From contig JABZGM010000019.1 in NCBI GenBank assembly GCA_015259235.1, forward strand, positions 1-18,979: DNA of 18,979 bases, in the 5' to 3' direction. Source of the stretch: Alloprevotella sp. Its GTDB lineage: Bacteria > Bacteroidota > Bacteroidia > Bacteroidales > Bacteroidaceae. The notes beneath the pieces were generated by a model. It ran no database searches and had not been told where the DNA came from. It was given only the letters and a program-made list of their open reading frames with translations. Position 1 is the stretch's first letter. Each line of letters starts with the position of its first letter. A program made the translations under genes and the position numbers. Shown one piece after another: positions 8,227-16,433 of this stretch.

Positions 8227-11215
8227 TTATTCCTCATATTCATATTCGTTGTCCTCGGGCTGTTGCTTAGGTTGCACCTTGCGAGTGTTTTGCCCTTGCG
8301 GCAATTCATCTTCGTAGATTTGCTTAGGTGCATCATCGGGTTCAAACTCAAGAGGAAGTTCGGGCTTAATCTTGAGTGGAGCAAAGTGTTCGTTGTAGAA
8401 CTTGCGATAGTCGTCAAACGAAACGACGGTGCCGAGCAAACGGAGATTGCTTACACTGATGAGTTCGGTGCGTGCCATGCGGAAGAGCCCGCGCAGTTTG
8501 GTTTGCGCATAGAGTTGCTGCGCATAGTGGTGCACATCGGCAAAGGAGCGGAAGCCCTGCACGCGAAATTGGGTCAATCCATCGCCACGTTCTTGCGCGA
8601 TGTCGAGATTGCGCGATGTGAAGTGGTCCACGTTAAACTGCGCCAATGCAAAGAGCACCTTGTTGTTGTCGAGCGAATCGGTGGGATACGCCACGAGAAA
8701 GACGAAGGGCACGTTGCGGTCGTCGGAGAGTTGCGTGCTCTCCCCTGCTGTTGCTGCTTCCACCTTGGCATCGTTGAGGCGGCGGTTCCATAAATCAGTG
8801 GGACGGAAGGTTTTTCCAATGGTACGTCCCTCTTGCAGTCCGCGAGCTATCATACCTGCCAGTTCTGCTACGTCAGATTTGGGGTAGTCTTTTGCCAAGT
8901 CGGTGAGCTCGTGTTGGAGTGTGTCGCGCGGTGCCTCTTGCAGGCGCGCTAAACTGTGGAGCAAGATGAACTTGGGGCGGTTGGCACCCGTGGGGAAGTG
9001 CTGGGTAGATTGATGAAAAAGGCGCGACATCTCGGCTTTGTTGCCTGCTAGATAAGCCGCATAGGCAGCCGTGTAGAGCGAATCTTCGCGCTCACGACCG
9101 TAGCGAAGGTTTTTTTCAAAGTCTGGGTCGGAGATGACGCGTGTCATCGGGAAGTTGGGGAAAGATTGTGCCAGAATGTTCTTCAATCTTTCGGCTTCTG
9201 CGCGTTGTTGCGTGCGCTGCGCCATGAGGAAGAGGTGGTAGTAGGCTTCGGGCACACGATCGTGCTTTGGAGCTTCGCGCACAAATCGTAGAAGGGTGCG
9301 GCGAGCCAGAGCAAAATCTTCGAGTTCGTCTTTCTCTATCAAACCAGCCTCGATGAGGGCATCGTGAATCTTGCTGCGCGCTTCCTGTTGAGCTTCAGCC
9401 GTGAGGGGAAGTTGCGCTAGATAATAAGCACGCTGCGTGGGGTCTTGCTCCTTTTTGTCGGCTTTTCCATCGGTTGCAGCAGAGTCGGCAGGAGCTGTAG
9501 CCGTGCCCTCTGCCAGTTGCTGAGCATAGTCGCGGAGTTGCGCATCAATGTCGCGCTGTGCCACGCCAGCTAGGGTGAGGCTATCGCGGCGATGACGGAG
9601 GAGGCTGTTGATACTGTCGTCGGCTGCGTAGTCAAAACCTTTTTGTTCGTTGTCTGCAACGACAGTGTGATTGGCACGTCGCCAGTCGTCCTCGTTTTTT
9701 CTCCGTCCCCATTGCCGCGCGAAGGCTTGCTTACCTTGTTGCACGGCTTGGGTGTTGTAGAAATACCAACCACCACCACCGCTGTTGGGACGAGTAGAAG
9801 GGAGCGATGGACGTTGGGGGAAATCTTCTCCACCATTTTCACGCGCAGCGCGCAGCGCACTGTCAGCTTTCGCCTTCTTGGCTTCGGCAAGTTCCTTTTT
9901 GTATAGGGTAATCTTGGCATCAATAACCGCATTGCGTTGCGCTTCGGGAAGGGAAACCAGCCGGAGCAGAGAGTCTTGCTCAAAAATGATGGTGGTGGAT
10001 GGAACAAGATGATCGAGAATCGCAGAACGACGGAGGATTTCGTGGTAAGATGGCTGCGTTTTGTCGAGCAGACCGATGGCTTCTGTGTAGCACGATTGGG
10101 CTTTGTCGAAGCGTTGTTGTTGCCAGTATATGTTGGCTAGCGTGTTCAACAATACGCCCTTGGCAGGGGTGGACTGTGTGGCGCGAAATCTTCCCGTTTC
10201 ATAAGATTTTATGGCAGCGGCTGTATCGCGCTGAGCCATATAGATGTTGCCTTGCGCGTAGTAGATTTGATCGAGATAGTCGGCATTGTTGGGATCTTTC
10301 ACCATGTGGTCTAAACGGCGCAGCATGGATGCCTCATTCTGTCGCGTGGTGAGGGCTTCGGTCTGCAAGATGCGCGCTTGGAACGCTAGCGCATAGGGCG
10401 GATTTTGTGCAAGACAGCGGTTGAGGGCATGGTAAGCATCGGTTTTACGTCCCAACTGCATATTGACTTGTGCCAAAAGATAATACCATCGCCCTTGGTC
10501 GAAATTGTGCGAAGCCTGACGAGCGGCACGTGCCAAATAGGGCAGAGCTTCGGCATATTGCTGCTGAGCGATGTGGAAATCTGCCATTGTCAAATCGCGT
10601 TCGCGCTGCAACCGCTTGGGAAGTTCCATCCTTGCCGACTTGTCGGAGGGCATCTTCGGCATCGTACATCCAGTTGAGGCGTACTTGCGAACGCACCAAC
10701 CACAAGCGAGCTTCGGCTGCGACAAGCGGTTCGGGGGCATAGAAGCGAGAGATGTAGGCAAAAGTGGAAGCGGCAGCGAGGAAGTCGCCTTGTTGAAACT
10801 GTGATTTCCCCATGAGCAACCACGCATTTTTCAAAAAGGGGTTGAACTCCTTGCGCGAGAGATAGGCTTTGAGTTGAGGAGAAGTGTTGCGACCGGGAGC
10901 GATTTGTGGACGTTTCTTGATGCTGTGTAGTTGAATGGCTTTCTCACACTTGGTCACAGCCGTTTCAAAGTTACCTTTGCCGAGGTTTTGTTGTTGAGGA
11001 TACGCCACCCCAAAGAGCGGCAACATCTGCGTGTAGTCGTCTTTGAGTCCACTGCGTTGGGCAGCTTCTCCTTCGCGATAGGCTGTGGCGGCATTATAAT
11101 ACACGTTGTAGCGGGTGACAAAGGCTTGCCACCATCGTGTAGTTGCAGTGTTGCGGCTAGTGCTGCAAGCAGTGACAACCAATAACAGGAGAATAAGATA
11201 GAAAAGTCGCTTCAA
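8227..11215 (-). pseudogene. porW: PorW/SprE-like type IX secretion TPR lipoprotein, broken by a one-base frameshift
   Basis: The gene matches PorW/SprE, a TPR lipoprotein needed for type IX secretion and gliding in Bacteroidetes. The 5' part (11215 to ~10628) begins with a lipoprotein signal (lipobox ending TAC, C17), then VTRYNVYYNAATAYREG, CEKAIQLHSIKK and FNPFLKNAWLLMGKSQF. After D196 the coding frame changes. The 3' part continues with ELPKRLQRERDLTMADF, further TPRs, the hallmark GGGGWYFYN and QQGKQAFARQWGRR stretches, and the family C-terminus. Dropping one base would give ~995 residues, the expected size. Uncorrected, the 5' frame runs on as unrelated sequence to 10445. The start is TTG at 11215; an in-frame TAG at 11228-11230 and no in-frame ATG between exclude an upstream start. 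Whether this is a true mutation or a sequencing error is open. Confidence 0.85.
10626..10631 (-). other. Site of the porW frameshift
   Basis: On the - strand the 5' frame reads AAG GAT GGA ACT TCC, while the downstream frame reads GAA CTT CCC AAG CGG. Removing one G from GATGGAA gives GAT GAA CTT CCC (K-D-E-L-P-K), which restores the family reading across the junction. No slippery heptamer or downstream frameshift stimulator is apparent. Confidence 0.75.
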
Positions 11216-11247
11216 CGTGTGGAAAATCTAGAACTTTAGATGAGATT

Positions 11248-11342
11248 AGAGAGCAAGATTAAACCCAACCAGAGAATGAAAGATGACAGGAAATGATTCT
11301 TTCAATAACAAGTAGTATGATTACGGTCTAATAACCCTTTGG
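11248..11342. repeat. Diverged copy B of the intergenic element
   Basis: AATGAAAGATGACAGGAA at 11276-11293 is exactly present, inverted, at 8014-8031. Similarity extends on both sides: GAGC-AGA and CCAAC on one side, ACGGTC (11324-11329) with AATAACCCTTTGG against the ACGGTC...GACCGATTTGGG end of copy A on the other. Copy B lacks the outer arm that gives copy A its perfect inverted repeat. It fills the gap between the metal permease stop and the porW start, so it probably overlaps the porW leader or promoter. A possible -7 box, TAATCTTG (11261-11254, - strand), lies inside it. Confidence 0.6.
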
Positions 11343-11354
11343 AATAAAGCCACG

Positions 11355-12170
11355 CTATGAAGAAAAACGCTGAAATAGGGCTTTTATTGCACGCACCACG
11401 AAGTAAAGCACTACGCTCACCACGATGATGGCTGCTCCCGAAGGGACTTTGAGAATATAGGAGAGGGAGAGACCGCCTAGACAGTCGGCAAATCCGACCC
11501 CCATAGACCACAAAATCATGCCGCGGAAGGTGCGTGTGAATACCGCTGCTGTGAGTTGAGGAATGGACAGCAAGGAGATGACCATGACGATGCCGACCAT
11601 GCGCAGACAGCCTACAATAGTGAGAGCCGTGAGAGCCGTGAGGATAGTTTCAAGCGTGCGTACGGGTAAACCTTGTGTGCGTGCAAAATCGCGATCGTAG
11701 GCGAGGGTGATGATGCTGCGCTCAAAGAGGAAGAAGAAAAGTAGGGTGACTGCCGTGAGGAGTCCCATGGCGAGGATGTCGCTGTGGGAGATGGTGAGGA
11801 TGTCGCCAAAGAGATAGGTGGGAAGATCGGTCATAAAACCGGGAGCAAGATAGGCAAAGAGGATGCCAATGCTCATGCCGAGCGTCCAAATCATGGCGAT
11901 GGCACTATCTCCGCGCACTTCGCGTTTACGACTCAACCAGTCGATACCGAGACCGCTGGCGAGGGCAAAGCAGGCAGCCCCGAAGATGGGGGAGAATCCC
12001 CAATATGCACCCATCCCCACACCACCTAGTGAGGCGTGCGCCATGCCACCACCAGCAATGACTAAGCGACGAGTCACCACATAGGTGCCGATGCAGGCGC
12101 AGAGCACGCTGGAGAGTAGCGCACCGAGTAGGGCATTTTGGAAAAAGGTGTAGCTAAGAATTGATAGCAT
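11355..12170 (-). CDS. ABC-3 family metal ABC transporter permease (zinc/manganese type)
   Basis: This 271-residue integral membrane protein of the ABC-3 (ZnuB/TroB/MntB-like) family forms the channel of a divalent-metal importer. About eight hydrophobic segments can be seen. The family stretch GTYVVTRRLVIAGGGMAHAS lies near residues 29-48, and LRMVGIVMVISLLSIPQ marks the later conserved region. I took ATG 12170, which gives MLSILSYTFFQNALLGALL; a GTG at 12212 would add 14 residues with no family likeness. No matching ATPase or substrate-binding protein is present in this window, so its partners must lie elsewhere. Metal specificity cannot be set from the sequence; zinc or manganese is most likely. 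Confidence 0.9.
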   Translation of the reverse strand: MLSILSYTFFQNALLGALLSSVLCACIGTYVVTRRLVIAGGGMAHASLGGVGMGAYWGFSPIFGAACFALASGLGIDWLSRKREVRGDSAIAMIWTLGMSIGILFAYLAPGFMTDLPTYLFGDILTISHSDILAMGLLTAVTLLFFFLFERSIITLAYDRDFARTQGLPVRTLETILTALTALTIVGCLRMVGIVMVISLLSIPQLTAAVFTRTFRGMILWSMGVGFADCLGGLSLSYILKVPSGAAIIVVSVVLYFVVRAIKALFQRFSS

Positions 12171-12312
12171 GATGGAAAAATAGGGTAGAGGAAAGGGATG
12201 GGTTTGTGTCACTCAGACAGTGAAGGGTGAAGAAGATGCTTTACTTCTAAAAACAGCAAAGGAGGGAGAGTTTGAGATTCCTTACAAGCTGCCGATAAGC
12301 TAGCGCGGTGAT

Positions 12313-12747
12313 TTACGAAGCGTGCGAGAGTTCGCGTTGTTCTCCTACGAGGAGAATAACGTCGTCTTTGAGTTCGATGGGGAGATTGATTCCGCGAAGT
12401 TGCAATGAGCGCACCCAACCTGCCACCTCTTCTGTTTTGAGGGTGGTGAGCACGTCTGCAAACTCCTCGATTTCGGCATCGTTATAGTCTTCTCCCGAGC
12501 GTCCTTTGAAGCGATCGAGCTCTTCGTCTTCGTAGTATTCAATACCCTTGCTCACTCCTGCCAAAAGACTTTCCGATTCGCAGGTTTCGTGGAGTCCGCA
12601 ACAACCAGCTGCTGCATTCTCTTGTATGGCGGGTATCTCAGCAAGTTCGCCTTTCTTTATTTTCTGTCGAAGCCACCATTGACGAATGGCTTCTGCTACA
12701 GCTACAATGATGCCGAGGGAGATTAAAAGTAGGATGAGATATAACAC
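12313..12747 (-). CDS. Small membrane-anchored protein with a CC-x2-H-x2-C cluster
   Basis: This 144-residue protein has one N-terminal transmembrane helix (about residues 2-20), a basic stretch (RQKIKK), then CCGLHETCE with C49, C50, H53 and C56, and an acidic soluble domain (EYYEDEELDRFKGR; WVRSLQLRGINLPIELKDD). I recognise it as a Bacteroidales family of unknown function, sometimes labelled phospholipase without visible support. The Cys/His cluster could bind iron or zinc; that is inference. The start is GTG 12747, because no in-frame ATG fits and the family begins with the membrane helix here. It lies 26 nt after aroA and 142 nt before the metal permease, so a link to metal transport is possible. 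Confidence 0.85.
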   Translation of the reverse strand: MLYLILLLISLGIIVAVAEAIRQWWLRQKIKKGELAEIPAIQENAAAGCCGLHETCESESLLAGVSKGIEYYEDEELDRFKGRSGEDYNDAEIEEFADVLTTLKTEEVAGWVRSLQLRGINLPIELKDDVILLVGEQRELSHAS

Positions 12748-12773
12748 GATGATGGGTGTTTAAGTATTGAATT

Positions 12774-14201
12774 TTAGTCTATTTCAAAGAGGTGTTCCCA
12801 ATAGTGGGGATAGGATTTTGCCACTACTTCTGGATGCTCAATGGAGAGTTGTGGGAAGAGCAACGCTGCGGGCGCAAAAGCAAGTGCCATACGGTGGTCA
12901 TCGTAGGTGGCTATCGTGATGGGGTGTGCAGGAGAACCGTCGTTTTGAGCCGTATATCGTAGTTCTCCTTCCCCGATGGCTTCGATGTGCTTGCCCAACT
13001 TCTGCAGTTCTGCTATGAGAGCTGCGATGCGATCGGTCTCTTTGATGCGTAAACTCTCCAAACCTTTGAAATGGAAAGGGCGCGAGAGCAGTGCGCAAGT
13101 GACTACAAAAGTTTGAGCGAGGTCGGGTGCTGCTGCGAAATCTAGCCAAAGGGGAGTGGCATCTTTGCAGTAAAAATATGCTTGCGAGGAATGACTAGTT
13201 GTCTGCGGCAAATCTTCGTTGCTTTCGCAGAAGTTATCATCAGTTTGTGATGAAAGCTCGTTGTCTTCCGAAGTACTATTATCACATTTACGTGTAACTT
13301 GCGGAGACCTGGTTGATTTTTCCAAAACAGCGCCTTCAGCTGTGAAAGTTGTCGTCACTCCGAGAGCTTCAAACCATTTTGCGCAGACGGAGTCTCCCTG
13401 TTCACTGGCTTCTCTCAATCCTCTAAGTAAGACTCTCGTAGCTTTGTCGGGATGAAGAGCAACAATTTCGTACCAATACGAAGCTGCGGTCCAATCGCAT
13501 TCGATGGTGTAGGATGCTGCTTGTTCTGTTTCCTTAGTAGTTCCGCAGTGAGAGGATAGTGTGCGAGCGTATCGCTGACCACGCACAACGCTGATGACGT
13601 TCTTCTCCCACTTTACTTCCACGCCAAAGGCTTTCATCACCTGCATCGTCATGCGAATGTAGGGAGCGGAAGCCACTTTCCCCACCAATTCTAGTTGGAG
13701 TCCGCGGCGCATCGTGGGAGCGATCATCAAGAGCGCACTCACATATTGAGAACTGATGTTGGAAGGGAGCGAAAGCGTGCCACCTTCGAGTTGCTTACCT
13801 CGGATGCGCAAAGGTGGGTATCCCTCTTTTTCCACATAACTTATATCAGCTCTTGCCGCCTGAAGTGCCGTGACGAGCGCGCCGATGGGACGTTCCTTCA
13901 TGCGCTGGCTACCCGTGATCACCACATCGAGCTGAGGAGTGGCTGCAAATAGCGCGGTGAGGAAGCGCATTGCGGTGCCAGCTGCGCCAATGTCCACGCG
14001 GAGTGGAGCGTCCTCCGAGTTGCGGAGTACTTCCAAACCTTGGAGGATGGCTTGAGTGTCGTCGCAGTCTGATAAACCTACGAGAGGTACGGGCAGTTGA
14101 CAGAGATGATTGATCACCAAAGCGCGTGCGCAGAGACTCTTGCTCGTGGGAAGAGTAAGACTTGCATTCAGTTTCAAAGGAAATCTAGGAACAACAGTCA
14201 T
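12774..14201 (-). CDS. aroA: 3-phosphoshikimate 1-carboxyvinyltransferase (EPSP synthase) with internal insertions
   Basis: AroA joins PEP to shikimate-3-phosphate, the sixth step of the shikimate pathway to chorismate, in the cytoplasm. Motifs seen are LPTSKSLCARAL with K21, GAAGTAMR (72-79), GSQRMKERPIG (97-107), DFAAAPDLAQTF, RIKETDR (385-391) and DDHRMA (434-439). It is of the divergent Bacteroidetes type. At 475 residues it is longer than E. coli AroA (427). Most of the excess is a Ser/Asp/Asn/Thr-rich insertion at about residues 296-341, with a smaller one near 217-231. Both fall between conserved motifs, so the enzyme is probably active. It follows dedA by 30 nt and precedes the small Cys-cluster protein by 26 nt. 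Confidence 0.93.
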   Translation of the reverse strand: MTVVPRFPLKLNASLTLPTSKSLCARALVINHLCQLPVPLVGLSDCDDTQAILQGLEVLRNSEDAPLRVDIGAAGTAMRFLTALFAATPQLDVVITGSQRMKERPIGALVTALQAARADISYVEKEGYPPLRIRGKQLEGGTLSLPSNISSQYVSALLMIAPTMRRGLQLELVGKVASAPYIRMTMQVMKAFGVEVKWEKNVISVVRGQRYARTLSSHCGTTKETEQAASYTIECDWTAASYWYEIVALHPDKATRVLLRGLREASEQGDSVCAKWFEALGVTTTFTAEGAVLEKSTRSPQVTRKCDNSTSEDNELSSQTDDNFCESNEDLPQTTSHSSQAYFYCKDATPLWLDFAAAPDLAQTFVVTCALLSRPFHFKGLESLRIKETDRIAALIAELQKLGKHIEAIGEGELRYTAQNDGSPAHPITIATYDDHRMALAFAPAALLFPQLSIEHPEVVAKSYPHYWEHLFEID

Positions 14202-14231
14202 TGCGAAGGAACCTTGTGAAAATCAATAGGC

Positions 14232-14879
14232 TTATTGTTTCTTAGATTTGTGGGAAACCACCTTATAAATGAGGTAGACGAGCACCACAATCACCACTCC
14301 ACCAATGACGTACCCGATGATGTGACTATATTTATTCGCCTTTTCCATCACCTGTTCGGGTGTAGTGACGCTGGGGAAGAGGGTAGGGATGAGATAGAAT
14401 CCGAGGAAAGCGAGGACCATGTTCCAAGCCCCTGCGCCAAGTGTGGTGTAGAGCAAGAACTTACCGAGATTCATTTTGGCTAATCCCGCAGGAATACTGA
14501 TGAGTTGTCGCACACCAGGCACAAGACGTCCCACCAGTGTTGAAGTGATGCCGTGTCGGCGGAAGAAATCTTCAGACTTTTCCACAGCAGCACGATCAAT
14601 GAGCAGCAACTTAGCCCATCTGGTGTCTGCCAATCGATAGATGACAGGTCGTCCCAAGAAATAAGCCCAATAATAGTTGATGAGCGCACCAGCGTCTGCA
14701 CCTAAGGTGGCAACAATCACCACCCAAAAGATGTTGAGTGTTCCGTTGTTTGCCATCCACGCAGCAGGAGGGATGACCGCTTCCGAGGGAAAAGGAATGA
14801 AAGAACTTTCAATGGTCATTCCCAAGAAGATGACCCAGTAGTTGAGGTGATTGAGCACCCAAGCGATAATTTCGCCCAT
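14232..14879 (-). CDS. DedA family membrane protein (VTT/SNARE-associated domain)
   Basis: This 215-residue inner-membrane protein belongs to the DedA family. Members of this family have been linked to lipid-carrier or phospholipid transport across the membrane and to envelope stability. Motifs seen are ESSFIPFPSE (24-33, with E24 and E33), GADAGALINYYWAYFLGRP (60-78), and the signature GRLVPGVRQLISIPAG (117-132) with R118 and R124, followed by KMNLGKF. The C-terminal membrane helix is near 187-206, followed by a lysine-rich tail. Start ATG 14879 puts the first hydrophobic segment at the N-terminus. It lies 32 nt after the C11 peptidase gene and 30 nt before aroA, consistent with one operon. 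Confidence 0.93.
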   Translation of the reverse strand: MGEIIAWVLNHLNYWVIFLGMTIESSFIPFPSEAVIPPAAWMANNGTLNIFWVVIVATLGADAGALINYYWAYFLGRPVIYRLADTRWAKLLLIDRAAVEKSEDFFRRHGITSTLVGRLVPGVRQLISIPAGLAKMNLGKFLLYTTLGAGAWNMVLAFLGFYLIPTLFPSVTTPEQVMEKANKYSHIIGYVIGGVVIVVLVYLIYKVVSHKSKKQ

Positions 14880-14911
14880 AGATACCTATTTATATTGAGT
14901 GATGAAATTGT

Positions 14912-16426
14912 TTACCAACCCGCTTCTTTCCAACCCGCGGCGGTATACCATTTCGTTTTGCGGAATTGTTCATTGACGTTGCCGTGTGCCGATTTCTTGG
15001 CATTATTAGCGTAGATTTGTTGAGGCACAAACATCGAAATACCACAATAATTCTTCAAATCCATATAGATTTGATCATAGGCGTCTAATCCAGTGAAGAA
15101 ACGCCCCGTAGAGAATTTATAAACAGTGGCAGCATCAATCGTCTTTTTCACACGGTTCCAATCCTTTTCAGGCAAGGTGCGACGAAGCGCATCGTTCATA
15201 TCGTAAAAGTGCGGACGATAATAAAAGGATCGAGTGTAGCGAGAATAGTCTTGCGCTTCTTGCACAGCAGGATAATTCCAACTTCCATCTTCTTTATGCG
15301 CAGCATAATTTTCTTTCACCACGCTCTTCATGCTGTCCGCAATGGCTTGCAAGCGGTCGGTGCGCACGATGGAAAAGACCAATCCAAAGTTATCAGTGTA
15401 AGGTTCACTCCCCTTGTTGAGGTAGTAGTTGGAGTAGGTGATGCCCAAATCTTTGATTTCTTCAGAGAAATATCCCCAGCGCAACATGTCTGTGTAGAAG
15501 CCACCGATGGCAGAAATCTCCATGGGAGAAGCTGCGATGTAGTCGGCATTATTGCGCAGTTCGTAGTAAGATTCGATACCTCCCATCAAGCAGCAGTCGA
15601 AGTGGATAAATCGCAGGTGGATGCCCGATGCAGTGATGGCTTCATTCAAATCTTCTATATTGATTTCGTCAGCTCTTTCTCCCAGCGCAGCTCTATCGTA
15701 AACCCAATTACCATTAGGACCCACGTCCATGCCATAACTCTTGGGACGGAATGCCGCAGGTTTGCGTCCTGCAATCGAAGATGGCGCTGCATCGTTGCTT
15801 GTGGCGTTGATTGTCCACAACTGGTTGCGCGTGCTGCGCGAGGTGATTTGTTGCAGGGTTGCAGAGTTTGCGCTAGTTGCGTCCAGGATTGTTGCATCAG
15901 TCTGTGCACTTCTTGAAACGCTCGAATTGTTTCCACCGCTAGTGGCATTCCTGCGTTCTTCTAGTGCCACCGACTTAGGACTAGGCACCCAGCCCGTAGC
16001 GTGACTCCAAAGCACAAGACCATAGGATTCAGAGGGAGAAAACTCTTGCATAAAGCGCAGCATACTCGTGAGTTGTGCGGTATCTGCAGAGTTTACATCT
16101 ATTTTCCATTTGCGCAGCAACCGAGGGGTATGTAGTCCTTTGCGCAGTTCATACAATCGAGGTGCGCGGTTGTCGTCCAAAAACATCAACACGCGCTCTT
16201 TGTCGTGCAGATATTTCATACCATTAGCCATTTCCATGCTGTCCTCGCGAGCAAAACCTTTAGCGCCCAATGAATTTTGAGCAGCCATATACACGAGTAC
16301 CGTTTTCTTGAAAGGAGTACCCGGCAATACGGTCGTTTCGTAAGGTTCTGGTTCGTGGTCTATGCAACTTAACGGAAGTGAAAGGGTCGCGACAACGATC
16401 GCTAAGAGTGAAAATAGTTGTCTCAT
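14912..16426 (-). CDS. Clostripain-family (C11) cysteine peptidase, lipoprotein
   Basis: This 504-residue protein has a lipoprotein-like signal sequence (lipid-modified Cys probably C21 in LPLSC) and a peptidase C11 domain, a family of cysteine endopeptidases usually specific for Arg or Lys. The predicted catalytic pair is H142 in LVLWSHATGW and C279 in HFDCCLMGG; C278 lies beside it. Between them, at ~155-232, lies a low-complexity Ser/Asn/Thr/Ala-rich insertion where clostripain relatives carry a shorter linker that is often processed. ATG 16426 gives MRQLFSLLAIVVATL, a proper signal; an upstream start at 16531 would bury it. The start lies 7 nt after the preceding DUF4230 gene. Substrates are unknown. 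Location is probably periplasmic or outer-membrane associated. Confidence 0.9.
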   Translation of the reverse strand: MRQLFSLLAIVVATLSLPLSCIDHEPEPYETTVLPGTPFKKTVLVYMAAQNSLGAKGFAREDSMEMANGMKYLHDKERVLMFLDDNRAPRLYELRKGLHTPRLLRKWKIDVNSADTAQLTSMLRFMQEFSPSESYGLVLWSHATGWVPSPKSVALEERRNATSGGNNSSVSRSAQTDATILDATSANSATLQQITSRSTRNQLWTINATSNDAAPSSIAGRKPAAFRPKSYGMDVGPNGNWVYDRAALGERADEINIEDLNEAITASGIHLRFIHFDCCLMGGIESYYELRNNADYIAASPMEISAIGGFYTDMLRWGYFSEEIKDLGITYSNYYLNKGSEPYTDNFGLVFSIVRTDRLQAIADSMKSVVKENYAAHKEDGSWNYPAVQEAQDYSRYTRSFYYRPHFYDMNDALRRTLPEKDWNRVKKTIDAATVYKFSTGRFFTGLDAYDQIYMDLKNYCGISMFVPQQIYANNAKKSAHGNVNEQFRKTKWYTAAGWKEAGW

Positions 16427-16433
16427 TGTGAGT

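Noticed and set aside
8037..8270. 77-codon open frame on the + strand in the hexosaminidase-porW gap
   Set aside because: It runs through one arm of the inverted repeat and the hairpin, then into the porW 3' end on the other strand. It has no plausible protein signature.
10620..10640. Programmed ribosomal frameshift in porW
   Set aside because: There is no slippery heptamer, no internal Shine-Dalgarno-like site and no strong downstream structure; mutation or sequence error fits better.
12209..12223. Palindrome TCACT-N5-AGTGA upstream of the metal permease as a metal-regulator operator
   Set aside because: The half-sites are only 5 bp and match no operator I know with confidence (Zur, Fur, MntR). 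Chance is likely.
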